NCBI GenBank assembly: GCA_038277395.1
Contig: CM076196.1
Location: forward strand, 132,801,410 to 132,865,409
Direction of reading: 5' to 3'
DNA from: Dryocosmus kuriphilus
Taxonomy: Eukaryota > Arthropoda > Insecta > Hymenoptera > Cynipidae
Length of the DNA: 64,000 nt
Shown here: in pieces, positions 33,308 through 44,888 of the stretch
Layout: every line of letters begins with the position of its first letter
Position numbering within the stretch: position 1 is the stretch's first letter
Made by a program: the position numbers and the translations under genes
The notes under the pieces: model-generated
What the model was told of the DNA's origin: nothing
The model's input: the letters and a program-made list of their open reading frames with translations, nothing else
Databases searched by the model: none

Positions 33308-33999
33308 CCTCCTTCAAGAAATCAATCCAAAGACCCTGGAAGGATATTCTAATAAAAATGAGGACTTCAGCTTCATAAGACCTTTGGACTGAAGAATAAA
33401 ATTGGGAGTTCTGCAAGCACCGCCTCCTGAAACCTTGGAGACATTTGAAACTTCAAATCCCCCTGAAATGTAAGTCTTTCTAATAAAATTCAGAAAGTGA
33501 AGCATAAGTTTAGTCCCCTTCGCTGTCTATGGAAGGAGACAGAAAGGAAACAGAGCAGTTTTAACTAACTTAAGTAAAAACGTTTACTCTCTGGTGGGGC
33601 AGAATTTGCATTTACTTTGATTTTATTTGGAGAGATAAAAGGGTAAAATAAACAGCTCGTAAGATTATTTTATCTTGGGAACTTTTATGAACCCTGGTGT
33701 CCAAAGTCAAGAATAAAATTCTTGCAACCCCACACAAATCGTAAAATAAAGACCAAGAAAATGATGCAGAGAACATTGCACTCGTTTTCGCTGATAATTA
33801 TTATGGTAAATAATGCCTAAATGTTTAATAAATATCGGGAGAACAAAAATTTAGAAAGTGTCTCACCTGTTAGTTTTACTGAAGGAAGTTATAGTACTGA
33901 AGTTTCTGCTCACTTTTACGAAACGTGTGAACATAAAACATATTTTCCTTGTAAAAAATAAATTGTTTTTGTTGATTCAAAAATGGATATTCTCGGAGA
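33308..33999 (+). other. leader of second gypsy element
   Basis: AT-rich untranslated leader between primer site and gag; no gene. Confidence 0.5.
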
Positions 34000-35010
34000 A
34001 TGAGTAGGACTAAGTCAACAGAAAGTGTCGTTAAAACAGAAGAACAAAAACTGAAGAAGAAATACGAAGAAGTAATCTCTGAGATGGCTAAAAGGATGAG
34101 AGATGTGGAGGATAAATGGCCAAAATGCAGCTAAAAAAAAGAAGGAGAACGAATACTATCACAATAACCTGCAACAATCCCAGCTGCATTGATGGATACA
34201 GAACAGAATGAAGAAATCACGGAAAATGAGCATAAAAAGATTAACAGGTATTTAGAAGGTGTGGGTGAATACGACGAAACGGAAGAAGTAGAAGCATTTC
34301 TAGATCAAATAAAACCATTACTTGAGCGATACGGATCTTCGAGAGATGCATTGTTAAGAGAGGTCCTATTCAGAATAAGAGCGAAAAAGTTGAAGAACGA
34401 AGCCTACACAGTAACTAATTGAATAAGACCACTTACACCAAGAGGTCTAACGGATGCATTACTTTTAGGAATGAAGGAAAGAATTTTGATCAAGTTACAG
34501 AAGAACGGAATGCAATGTATCAAGGACAAAATGAGAGAGTCGAGAATTTCGTTAAAAGATATGCAGAAATCGATAAATAAATACAGAGAGCTTTAGATTA
34601 TGAGCCGGACCAATATCAGGATGCATGACGACAAATAGAAGAAGTGCGTAGAGTAAAAAATTGCATACGAGCATTAAAATTCGAAATTAAAATTGCTGTA
34701 ATGAATCGAAACCCGATAAGATTAAACCATGCATTCCACACATCAATGCAAGAGGAAAAAGAGTTTATTGAAAATGAAAAAAGGCGTCATGCAGAAATGA
34801 ATAGAATGTCAAATATCAGTGAATAGAATGTCAAATATGAGTCAACGGAAATTCGCACAGTATCAAAAACAAGAAATGAAACACCCAGATGACTCACCAG
34901 AAGCAAAACGAACGTCAAAAACAATAGAAAAAACCAGAAGAGTGTTCATATTGTAAAAAGGTAGGGCATTTCGAGACTCAATGTTGCACAAAACGTAACA
35001 GAGAAAATTT
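34000..35010 (+). pseudogene. gag of second gypsy element, degraded (left arm)
   Basis: Starts at the ATG at 34000 with a charged coiled-coil-like stretch (SRTKSTESVVKTEEQ). It stops at 34132 and resumes in another frame at 34189 with the capsid-like part (DTEQNEEITENEH, then LLREVLFRIRAKKLKNEAYT). Further breaks follow before a zinc knuckle at about 34943-34984, CSYCKKVGHFETQC (CX2CX4HX4C). The same breaks are in the right arm, so this gene was already dead before the arms formed. Confidence 0.72.
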
Positions 35011-35016
35011 TCAAAA

Positions 35017-35308
35017 ATGAGGATTGTAGAACAAGGACCTTCCAAGAAGATCGTATCTGATAGAAGAAAGAGAATGGGAGAATTCCCCAGAATTTACACA
35101 AATGGAAGAAATGAGGGACACCCATTCGTACGAGTCAAATTACGAGGATACGAATGCTGCAGAAGACTTCTAATAGACAGTGGAAGCCCTGAATCATTCA
35201 TCAAATGCATATATTCAATAGATGAATGTCATCCGAAAAAAAATACTAAAAAATGAAAGGAAGAAATTCGAAATCGTCAATGGAATACATGAAACCATTG
35301 GAAAATGT
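35017..35308 (+). pseudogene. protease of second gypsy element, N-terminal part
   Basis: Contains the aspartic protease active site as RRLLIDSGSPESFIK (D-S-G) about 50 residues in. The frame is cut at about 35308 by the solo LTR; the protease C-terminal block lies beyond it at about 36420-36500. Confidence 0.75.
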
Positions 35309-35313
35309 ACATG

Positions 35314-36414
35314 TGTATTTTTTTTCTTTGCGAGAAGTTCAAAGGCGAATTTCTTTAGGTTTCTATTCTCTAACTCGAACAACTCCCACTACTTGATGCG
35401 TTGACTAACTAGAGGCGTTTATCCTCTGTAGTCCGCTTCGACAATCCAAGTCAAGTAGTCGTTTGAGAGAAAGAGAAGGCGAGTCTACCACGGTAGAAAT
35501 AGTCTTACTGGTGGCTGGAACACGGTGTTTATCCCTGTGTTTCCACATCGAGGTAAGGCTAATCATCCGTATAGATCATTAGATTTTTCCCACTTCTGAT
35601 CTTTAATTTATCCACCTCAAATTCTTTATGAGATTCAGAGATCTTTGAGGAAACCACCATTTTTATATCTGAGACTAGAAGCTGCGATTCTTTTAAATCA
35701 ACCACCGAATTATTAAAATTTATGCGATTATACTTATTTGAGATTTCTTTCCTAGAAGAACTAAAAGAAAATAAGCAAAAGAACTGTAGATCTCACTTGA
35801 ATCCAGCATGTTACGAGACTGTAGGGCCGTCTGAAAAATGGGTGTTGTATGGCCTCTTATCGAAATGGTGGAAAAACGCCCTATATGCACAGCACAATTT
35901 GTTTATTTTGCGAATCTATGTTGCGTAATTGTACGAAAATAAAAATGCACTATAGTACATGAAAACATAAGACTCACATACAAGTGTATAGCATCTTAGC
36001 TTATTGTGTTGTGATTGGTTACCCTCTCGTGGCGTGAAATTTAAATTGACGTCTGGCGCGATTTGTGGCGCCATCATCTGGTTTGGTTATTTTACTTTAC
36101 GCGAGCGTAATAGTATAGAGAGAAAGCATTGTGCGTTGTGAAGTGGCGGTTTGGGGAACTAATTATCTGTCAGTGTGGCGCTTTTTGGAACTAATTACCT
36201 GTCACCATTCGGTAAAGGGCTATATAATACCCATTTTTCAGGGGGCATTACAGTCTCCAAACATGGTGGTTTCGAATAAATGTATGTATTGTCTAGATAA
36301 AATAAATGTGTGAAAATGGTTCTTTTAGTTTTTTACTCTCGTGACCCAGTGTATTAATTCTCGTACTTAATAAAAATAATAAAAAGGGCCACCCTGCAAA
36401 AGTGACACCTTACA
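35314..36414. mobile_element. solo LTR, 1101 bp, with ACATG duplication (left arm)
   Basis: Starts TGTATTTTTTTTC and ends CACCTTACA (TG...CA), flanked by the 5 bp duplication ACATG (35309-35313 and 36415-36419). Interrupting a protease gene confirms it as an insertion. It contains a CTATATAATACCC TATA-like box near 36220 and AATAAA signals near 36275 and 36300. The 5 bp duplication and length fit Bel/Pao or another LTR class; the family is not determined. Confidence 0.85.
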
Positions 36415-36419
36415 ACATG

Positions 36420-36962
36420 AATCTCATGAATTTAGTGTTATGGACAAAGATTTCCCTACAGAATTTGACGGAATATTGGGAAGGGATTGGCTCAATAATT
36501 CAGAGCAAAAATAAGTTTTGAGAATAGTACTTTGGAATTACCAGAAGCAAAATGAAAGCTTCATGGAAATCAAAACCCCTTAATTTTTTCCATAAGACCC
36601 TTGGAAGAAAATAATTTAACATCGTTAGTTACCTCTGAGTTTCTGAACACGTTAAACGAAGAAACCGCTGAGTCACAAAACACATTAAATCAAAAGAATA
36701 AAAAAGAAAATGCCTCTGAGCTCAAGGAAAACGCAAAACCTCGAGATACGCATACAACTCTTCAAAAAATCCTCGACAATACTAGAAATCAAAAGGAAAG
36801 AAAAAATTACTCAAGGCACGGTATGAACAAAACAATACCATACCTATCTATGAAACGAATAATAAAAACGAAAAAAGAATCAAAGAATTACTTTCAAGAA
36901 GTAATCTTGATCATTTAAACGAAGAAGTTCAACGAAAATTAAAAGACATCTTGATAAAGTAC
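36420..36962 (+). pseudogene. protease C-terminal block and connector of second gypsy element
   Basis: After the solo LTR comes a block reading EFSVMDKDFPTEFDGILGRD, the usual end of the retroelement protease. A polar Asn/Lys/Glu-rich linker (36601-36918) follows. It ends with a KDILIKY segment just before RT, where the ~1 kb repeat interrupts at 36963. Confidence 0.7.
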
Positions 36963-37511
36963 AACGGTTTTTACGACGGTGTCTGTCTGTCTGTTGTCGT
37001 CGTCGTTGACGTTGTCGTCGTTGTCGACGTCGTCGTCGGAGTCTGTTCCCACGATAACTTTCGAAGGACTAATCGGATTGGAGTGCGCTTTGGTACACAT
37101 CTTTAAGGGGTAAAAAGAAAGGACGAGTTCGTTAACCAGCGGTTTTTGACCAACGGTTATGGTTTTATCCATCAAAAACGGTTTTCACAAAATGAAAAAA
37201 TCCATTTTCCGGCTAAACTATGAGAGATACAAAAAAAAATGTAAGAGAGTAAAACTGTTCAACTTAAAAAAATCTACAAATTTTACTTTAACCGTTTTTT
37301 AATAAAATGAACGGTTTTTGTTTTAATCGATAAAACGTTATTAAAAATCAAGATTTTCCAATTTCCCGCCAAACTATGCAAGATACGGAAAAATAATAAT
37401 AAACAAAGTTGTTCGCCTCAAAAAGATCTACAAATTTGCTCTCTATCATTTTTTTTGAGCAGACTCGTAGTTTTTGAGTTATTCGTGAAATATGTTACGA
37501 AATATAAAGAA
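36963..37511 (-). repeat. ~1 kb repeat family, copy B, cut by assembly gap
   Basis: Reads from the AACGGTTTTTACGAC end through a GTC/GTT microsatellite (about 36970-37045) into the ~125 bp subunits, then stops at the N run. It is the mirror image of 38884-39431. Confidence 0.85.
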
Positions 37512-38011
37512 NNNNNNNNNNNNNNNNNNNNNNNNNNNNNNNNNNNNNNNNNNNNNNNNNNNNNNNNNNNNNNNNNNNNNNNNNNNNNNNNNNNNNNNNN
37601 NNNNNNNNNNNNNNNNNNNNNNNNNNNNNNNNNNNNNNNNNNNNNNNNNNNNNNNNNNNNNNNNNNNNNNNNNNNNNNNNNNNNNNNNNNNNNNNNNNNN
37701 NNNNNNNNNNNNNNNNNNNNNNNNNNNNNNNNNNNNNNNNNNNNNNNNNNNNNNNNNNNNNNNNNNNNNNNNNNNNNNNNNNNNNNNNNNNNNNNNNNNN
37801 NNNNNNNNNNNNNNNNNNNNNNNNNNNNNNNNNNNNNNNNNNNNNNNNNNNNNNNNNNNNNNNNNNNNNNNNNNNNNNNNNNNNNNNNNNNNNNNNNNNN
37901 NNNNNNNNNNNNNNNNNNNNNNNNNNNNNNNNNNNNNNNNNNNNNNNNNNNNNNNNNNNNNNNNNNNNNNNNNNNNNNNNNNNNNNNNNNNNNNNNNNNN
38001 NNNNNNNNNNN
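37512..38011. other. assembly gap, 500 N
   Basis: Exactly 500 N, a conventional placeholder, so the true distance is unknown. It lies at the centre of the inverted repeat. Apparent reading frames across it are meaningless. Confidence 0.99.
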
Positions 38012-38448
38012 CCTTTATGTGTACTAAAGGCTGTTTTGGAAATATCTTCTTCCTTCATACCCACTTGGTAGAAACCACTAGCCATATCGAAACAGCTCAT
38101 AAACTTGGCTTTTCCCAACATACATAATATTTCCTCTATCGATGGTAGGGGATAAATGTCTTGAGTTTAGTATTCATTTAGTTTCCTGAAATCCATTCCT
38201 AGTCTCCATTTTTGAATTTTTGCATTATCCATTTTATTTTTAACTAGCCAAACATTGGCTTGGAATGGAGAATAGGATGGTCTGATGAGCTCTTTATCCA
38301 GATATTCTTGGATTTGTCTTTCAATCGCTGGTTGGAGGGCGATTGGGTGTTTATAGACAGGTGTACTGATTACTTTATTTGTTTTTAATTTGATCTCACG
38401 CTTTACATTTGTTACCATGGGCATGGGATCTCCTGACAGAAAAATCTG
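38012..38448 (-). pseudogene. reverse transcriptase fragment of second gypsy element
   Basis: The minus strand starts at GDPMPMVTNVKREI and continues through ALQPAIERQIQEYLDKELI, VWLVKNKMD and WRLGMDFRKLNEY to an in-frame stop near 38165 (where Lys is usual). It resumes with LGKAKFMSCFDMASGFYQVG and runs into the N gap. It is the continuation of the protease/connector at 39432-39980 after the intervening repeat, so it belongs to the right-arm copy. Its counterpart in the left arm would lie in the gap. Confidence 0.8.
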
Positions 38449-39431
38449 CCCGCTTCGCAGGCACATTCTCATCGCGCGCTTCGCGCGAAGTATGAGCGCG
38501 CCTAGGGCGCGCGTCTCTTGGCACTCGCGCTTCGCGCTCGATATATTATTCACCTAGCGCTACGCGCTCAGTGTGTATGGATCGTATATACCTTTAAATT
38601 AAAAATTACAGAAAAAAATTATTTTACTTAAGGCTCTATCGCCCTTAAGGAATACATTCTCATCATGACACTCGCGCTTGGCGCTAGATAATTACATTTT
38701 TTTAAAACACATCGTAGATTGGTAAAGCTTTTTGTGATTTTCCAAATTTCCACAATACAGGATTTCGATTCTTAAAAGTAAAACGATGAGTCTTATAAAT
38801 AAATTTTGTAGCTCTTTCTAAGGTGAACAATTCTGCTGGTTAATATTATCTCATATCTTGTATAGTTTTGCTGAAAAGTGGTTTTCTTTATATTTCGTAA
38901 CATATTTCACGAATAACTCAAAAACTACGAGTCTGCTCAAAAAAAATGATAGAGAGCAAATTTGTAGATCTTTTTGAGGCGAACAACTTTGTTTATTATT
39001 ATTTTTCCGTATCTTGCATAGTTTGGCGGGAAATTGGAAAATCTTGATTTTTAATAACGTTTTATCGATTAAAACAAAAACCGTTCATTTTATTAAAAAA
39101 CGGTTAAAGTAAAATTTGTAGATTTTTTTAAGTTGAACAGTTTTACTCTCTTACATTTTTTTTTGTATCTCTCATAGTTTAGCCGGAAAATGGATTTTTT
39201 CATTTTGTGAAAACCGTTTTTGATGGATAAAACCATAACCGTTGGTCAAAAACCGCTGGTTAACGAACTCGTCCTTTCTTTTTACCCCTTAAAGATGTGT
39301 ACCAAAGCGCACTCCAATCCGATTAGTCCTTCGAAAGTTATCGTGGGAACAGACTCCGACGACGACGACGACAACGACGACAACGTCAACGACGACGACA
39401 ACAGACAGACAGACACCGTCGTAAAAACCGT
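38449..39431 (+). repeat. ~1 kb repeat family, copy C
   Basis: A complete copy with GC hairpins at about 38450-38575 (GCGCGCTTCGCGCG, GCGCCTAGGGCGCGC, AGCGCTACGCGCT). The ~125 bp subunits follow, then the GAC microsatellite (39355-39410) and GTCGTAAAAACCG end. It interrupts the second gypsy element between its connector and RT, which fixes both ends to within a few bases. Confidence 0.8.
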
Positions 39432-39975
39432 TGTACTTTATCAAGATGTCTTTTAATTTTCGTTGAACTTCTTCGTTTAAATGATCAAGATTACTTCTTG
39501 AAAGTAATTCTTTGATTCTTTTTTCGTTTTTATTATTCGTTTCATAGATAGGTATGGTATTGTTTTGTTCATACCGTGCCTTGAGTAATTTTTTCTTTCC
39601 TTTTGATTTCTAGTATTGTCGAGGATTTTTTGAAGAGTTGTATGCGTATCTCGAGGTTTTGCGTTTTCCTTGAGCTCAGAGGCATTTTCTTTTTTATTCT
39701 TTTGATTTAATGTGTTTTGTGACTCAGCGGTTTCTTCGTTTAACGTGTTCAGAAACTCAGAGGTAACTAACGATGTTAAATTATTTTCTTCCAAGGGTCT
39801 TATGGAAAAAATTAAGGGGTTTTGATTTCCATGAAGCTTTCATTTTGCTTCTGGTAATTCCAAAGTACTATTCTCAAAACTTATTTTTGCTCTGAATTAT
39901 TGAGCCAATCCCTTCCCAATATTCCGTCAAATTCTGTAGGGAAATCTTTGTCCATAACACTAAATTCATGAGATT
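39432..39975 (-). pseudogene. connector and protease C-terminus of second gypsy element (right arm)
   Basis: Mirror of 36420-36962, including the 105-codon linker frame at 39794-39477. Confidence 0.68.
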
Positions 39976-39980
39976 CATGT

Positions 39981-41081
39981 TGTAAGGTGTCACTTTTGCA
40001 GGGTGGCCCTTTTTATTATTTTTATTAAGTACGAGAATTAATACACTGGGTCACGAGAGTAAAAAACTAAAAGAACCATTTTCACACATTTATTTTATCT
40101 AGACAATACATACATTTATTCGAAACCACCATGTTTGGAGACTGTAATGCCCCCTGAAAAATGGGTATTATATAGCCCTTTACCGAATGGTGACAGGTAA
40201 TTAGTTGCAAAAAGCGCCACACTGACAGATAATTAGTTCCCCAAACCGCCACTTCACAACGCACAATGCTTTCTCTCTATACTATTACGCTCGCGTAAAG
40301 TAAAATAACCAAACCAGATGATGGCGCCACAAATCGCGCCAGACGTCAATTTAAATTTCACGCCACGAGAGGGTAACCAATCACAACACAATAAGCTAAG
40401 ATGCTATACACTTGTATGTGAGTCTTATGTTTTCATGTACTATAGTGCATTTTTATTTTCGTACAATTACGCAACATAGATTCGCAAAATAAACAAATTG
40501 TGCTGTGCATATAGGGCGTTTTTCCACCATTACGATAAGAGGCCATACAACACCCATTTTTCAGACGGCCCTACAGTCTCGTAACATGCTGGATTCAAGT
40601 GAGATCTACAGTTCTTTTGCTTATTTTCTTTTAGTTCTTCTAGGAAAGAAATCTCAAATAAGTATAATCGCATAAATTTTAATAATTCGGTGGTTGATTT
40701 AAAAGAATCGCAGCTTCTAGTCTCAGATATAAAAATGGTGGTTTCCTCAAAGATCTCTGAGTCTCATAAAGAATTTGAGGTGGATAAATTAAAGATCAGA
40801 AGTGGGAAAAATCTAATGATCTATACGGATGATTAGCCTTACCTCGATGTGGAAACACGGGGATAAACACCGTGTTCCAGCCACCAGTAAGACTATTTCT
40901 ACCGTGGTAGACTCGCCTTCTCTTTCTCTCAAACGACTACTTGACTTGGATTGTCGAAGCGGACTACAGAGGATAAACGCCTCTAGTTAGTCAACGCATC
41001 AAGTAGTGGGAGTTGTTCGAGTTAGAGAATAGAAACCTAAAGAAATTCGCCTTTGAACTTCTCGCAAAGAAAAAAAATACA
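39981..41081. mobile_element. solo LTR (right arm)
   Basis: Mirror of 35314-36414, 1101 bp, with CATGT flanks at 39976-39980 and 41082-41086. Confidence 0.85.
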
Positions 41082-41086
41082 CATGT

Positions 41087-42392
41087 ACATTTTCCAATGG
41101 TTTCATGTATTCCATTGACGATTTCGAATTTCTTCCTTTCATTTTTTAGTATTTTTTCGGATGACATTCATCTATTGAATATATGCATTTGATGAATGAT
41201 TCAGGGCTTCCACTGTCTATTAGAAGTCTTCTGCAGCATTCGTATCCTCGTAATTTGACTCGTACGAATGGGTGTCCCTCATTTCTTCCATTTGTGTAAA
41301 TTCTGGGGAATTCTCCCATTCTCTTTCTTCTATCAGATACGATCTTCTTGGAAGGTCCTTGTTCTACAATCCTCATTTTTGAAAATTTTCTCTGTTACGT
41401 TTTGTGCAACATTGAGTCTCGAAATGCCCTACCTTTTTACAATATGAACACTCTTCTGGTTTTTTCTATTGTTTTTGACGTTCGTTTGCTTCTGGTGAGT
41501 CATCTGGGTGTTTCATTTCTTGTTTTTGATACTGTGCGAATTTCCGTTGACTCATATTTGACATTCTATTCACTGATATTTGACATTCTATTCATTTCTG
41601 CATGACGCCTTTTTTCATTTTCAATAAACTCTTTTTCCTCTTGCATTGATGTGTGGAATGCATGGTTTAATCTTATCGGGTTTCGATTCATTACAGCAAT
41701 TTTAATTTCGAATTTTAATGCTCGTATGCAATTTTTTACTCTACGCACTTCTTCTATTTGTCGTCATGCATCCTGATATTGGTCCGGCTCATAATCTAAA
41801 GCTCTCTGTATTTATTTATCGATTTCTGCATATCTTTTAACGAAATTCTCGACTCTCTCATTTTGTCCTTGATACATTGCATTCCGTTCTTCTGTAACTT
41901 GATCAAAATTCTTTCCTTCATTCCTAAAAGTAATGCATCCGTTAGACCTCTTGGTGTAAGTGGTCTTATTCAATTAGTTACTGTGTAGGCTTCGTTCTTC
42001 AACTTTTTCGCTCTTATTCTGAATAGGACCTCTCTTAACAATGCATCTCTCGAAGATCCGTATCGCTCAAGTAATGGTTTTATTTGATCTAGAAATGCTT
42101 CTACTTCTTCCGTTTCGTCGTATTCACCCACACCTTCTAAATACCTGTTAATCTTTTTATGCTCATTTTCCGTGATTTCTTCATTCTGTTCTGTATCCAT
42201 CAATGCAGCTGGGATTGTTGCAGGTTATTGTGATAGTATTCGTTCTCCTTCTTTTTTTAGCTGCATTTTGGCCATTTTATCCTCCACATCTCTCATCCTT
42301 TTAGCCATCTCAGAGATTACTTCTTCGTATTTCTTCTTCAGTTTTTGTTCTTCTGTTTTAACGACACTTTCTGTTGACTTAGTCCTACTCAT
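41087..42392 (-). pseudogene. gag and protease N-terminus of second gypsy element (right arm)
   Basis: Mirror of 34000-35308: ATG at 42392, capsid-like frame at 42203-41970, zinc knuckle near 41460-41420, protease D-S-G frame at 41376-41146. The breaks are shared with the left copy. Confidence 0.7.
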
Positions 42393-43084
42393 TCTCCGAG
42401 AATATCCATTTTTGAATCAACAAAAACAATTTATTTTTTACAAGGAAAATATGTTTTATGTTCACACGTTTCGTAAAAGTGAGCAGAAACTTCAGTACTA
42501 TAACTTCCTTCAGTAAAACTAACAGGTGAGACACTTTCTAAATTTTTGTTCTCCCGATATTTATTAAACATTTAGGCATTATTTACCATAATAATTATCA
42601 GCGAAAACGAGTGCAATGTTCTCTGCATCATTTTCTTGGTCTTTATTTTACGATTTGTGTGGGGTTGCAAGAATTTTATTCTTGACTTTGGACACCAGGG
42701 TTCATAAAAGTTCCCAAGATAAAATAATCTTACGAGCTGTTTATTTTACCCTTTTATCTCTCCAAATAAAATCAAAGTAAATGCAAATTCTGCCCCACCA
42801 GAGAGTAAACGTTTTTACTTAAGTTAGTTAAAACTGCTCTGTTTCCTTTCTGTCTCCTTCCATAGACAGCGAAGGGGACTAAACTTATGCTTCACTTTCT
42901 GAATTTTATTAGAAAGACTTACATTTCAGGGGGATTTGAAGTTTCAAATGTCTCCAAGGTTTCAGGAGGCGGTGCTTGCAGAACTCCCAATTTTATTCTT
43001 CAGTCCAAAGGTCTTATGAAGCTGAAGTCCTCATTTTTATTAGAATATCCTTCCAGGGTCTTTGGATTGATTTCTTGAAGGAGG
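42393..43084 (-). other. leader of second gypsy element (right arm)
   Basis: Mirror of 33308-33999; no gene. Confidence 0.5.
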
Positions 43085-43101
43085 CCCTCTCACGGTCGCC
43101 A
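43085..43101 (-). promoter_or_regulatory. primer binding site, tRNA-Arg (right arm)
   Basis: Complement of TGGCGACCGTGAGAGGG, mirror of 33291-33307. Confidence 0.7.
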
Positions 43102-43103
43102 GT

Positions 43104-43450
43104 TGTGATATTGTAATAATTTCAATCGTGTTTTTAAAAAGAACTAAATTCCCTTCCGAGAATTTAGACTGGCTGCACATGGTCCTAGCACGATGAATAC
43201 TGAGCAAGCCAGGAAGCCAGTTGCCCTTTTATAAGGTTCTGTTTACATGATAATGCTTGTTGTTGACTTGGGATGACTACATCAATGTTGTGTACTTTTC
43301 CTTGAGCCGTCAATCTTGGCTCGTGAGAGAGTGGCGCGGCGGTGACTCCATCAGTGTTGCGTACTTCTCGTTGAGCTCTCAACCTTGGGCCTTACGACAT
43401 GTAGCGTAACCATTGCGTTCACGTGGTCCGCTAGGGCTCCTATTTCCACA
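43104..43450 (-). repeat. putative 5' LTR of second gypsy element (right arm)
   Basis: Mirror of 32942-33288. Confidence 0.6.
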
Positions 43451-43904
43451 CACCCCGAAAAGAGACTACATTTTTTTTTAAATGGCACTTTTACAAATTG
43501 TTCCTTTTGGTGTCAAAATGACCTTTGATTTTCGATAGAACTTTTAACAAAATATTTAGGTGCCTCCCAAACCAGGTTAAAAAGAGAAAATGCTTATATC
43601 TTGCTTGGATAAAGTTCCGAATAGCGGATACCTCCGATTTATCTGAAACTATATACACTTATGTATTTTGACTCGCTGATTACGAAAATCATAGTGAAAA
43701 TTAGCGACTAGGCCATTTTCATGGTGAAACCCATAAAAAACACCATAAAAACCATGTTTTTTGCGTTTATCTCAGTAAATATACAAAATATAAAAAAATC
43801 TTTCAAACAAAAGTTGTATCCAGCATAAAAATACATCTTTTATGTTCTATATACTTTTTATCTTAAACCATTATTGTTCAAGATAATGAGGATTGCGCTT
43901 CCGT

Positions 43905-44066
43905 AACCAGTCAGTGCATGTGTAGCCCCCACACCTCAACCTTGGAAAAGGGATCGAGCGTGACCGAACACATTTTCGTAACCAGTCAGTGCATACGTAG
44001 CCCCCCCCCCCCCCTTTGAAAAGTGGTCGAGCGTTACTGAACGCATTTCCGTAACCAGTCAGTGCA

Positions 44067-44129
<63 letters not shown>

Positions 44130-44140
44130 TACTCTCTGGA
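43905..44140. repeat. ~75-80 bp minisatellite with C tracts (right arm)
   Basis: Mirror of 32295-32490. The C run at 44071-44129 is 59 bases, against 18 on the left arm. Confidence 0.85.
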
Positions 44141-44224
44141 AAGGAGGCCGAGGGTGGCTGAATGCATAGGAAAAATCACAAAAGTACTGCAAAATGTTTA
44201 GCGGTACGACTTAAATTGTATGAA

Positions 44225-44636
44225 AGGTTGTGTAGGACCTTAGTTATTTTTTGTGCCCTATCACAGGGGTGCCTTCCCGCCCCCACAACACCTGGGAAAG
44301 GGGGTTGTGTGAAACCTTAGTTATTTTTTTGTGCCCTATCACAGGGGTGCCTTCCCGCCCCCACAACACCTAGGAAAGGGGGTCGTGTGTGACCTAAGTT
44401 ATTTATGTGACCTGTTGCAGGGGTGCCTTCCCGCCCCCACAACACCTGGGAAAGGGGGTTGTGTGAAACCTTAGTTATTTTTTGTGCCCTATCACAGGGA
44501 TGCCTTCCCGCCCCCACAACACCTGGGAAAGGGGGTCTTGTGTGACCTAAGTTATTTATGTGACCTGTTGCAGGGGTGCCTTCCCGCCCCCACAACACCT
44601 GGGAAAGGGGGTTGTGTGAGACCTTAGTTATTTTTT
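44225..44636. repeat. ~78 bp minisatellite in Merlin (right arm)
   Basis: Mirror of 31796-32205, about five units. Confidence 0.9.
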
Positions 44637-44888
44637 GTTCGAGCAACATTATTTATTACACTTTTTACCGTTTTTCATCTCACATCTGGGCGTGGATTAG
44701 CTCCCTACTCTTTATTTTCCCCTCTCTCTCTCTCTCGCACGCTCGATTGTCTTCATCACACACGTCGTTGCTGGAATAATCGAGTCTGAACATGCCACGG
44801 AGCAAGTCCCGCGTGAGTCGCTCTGTCTCTCTCTTAACTCTTGCTATTTAAATTAAGCTTTTTCGCTGTTATTGGTAAGTTGTTAAAA

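Larger units (their letters stand above)
32942..36962 (+). mobile_element. second Ty3/gypsy element, 5' part (left arm)
   Basis: Plus-strand order: putative 5' LTR (32942-33288), tRNA-Arg primer site, leader, gag, protease, connector, then interruption by the ~1 kb repeat at 36963. A 1.1 kb solo LTR is inserted in the protease. RT should follow the repeat; on the right-arm copy it does (38448-38012, minus strand). Gag and protease contain several frameshifts that are shared by both arms, so they predate the arm duplication. No 3' LTR is in the window. Confidence 0.8.
14131..37511. repeat. left arm of giant inverted repeat
   Basis: From the ACACTGTCGTAAAAACCG end at about 14131 to the N run at 37512, every element has a mirror-image partner in 38884-63090 in the same order. 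Examples: env 14663-16462 pairs with 60764-62564, Transib 21718-26001 with 51225-55503, Merlin 30091-32777 with 43614-46341, and solo LTR 35314-36414 with 39981-41081. Identity is very high by eye, with differences mostly short indels. This arm is about 23.4 kb. Confidence 0.95.
39432..43450 (-). mobile_element. second Ty3/gypsy element, 5' part (right arm)
   Basis: Mirror copy of 32942-36962 with the same frameshifts and the same solo LTR. On the element strand it continues past the ~1 kb repeat into RT at 38448-38012. Confidence 0.82.

Noticed and set aside
37455..38127. Frames of about 190-210 codons across 37512-38011
   Set aside because: They consist almost entirely of N.
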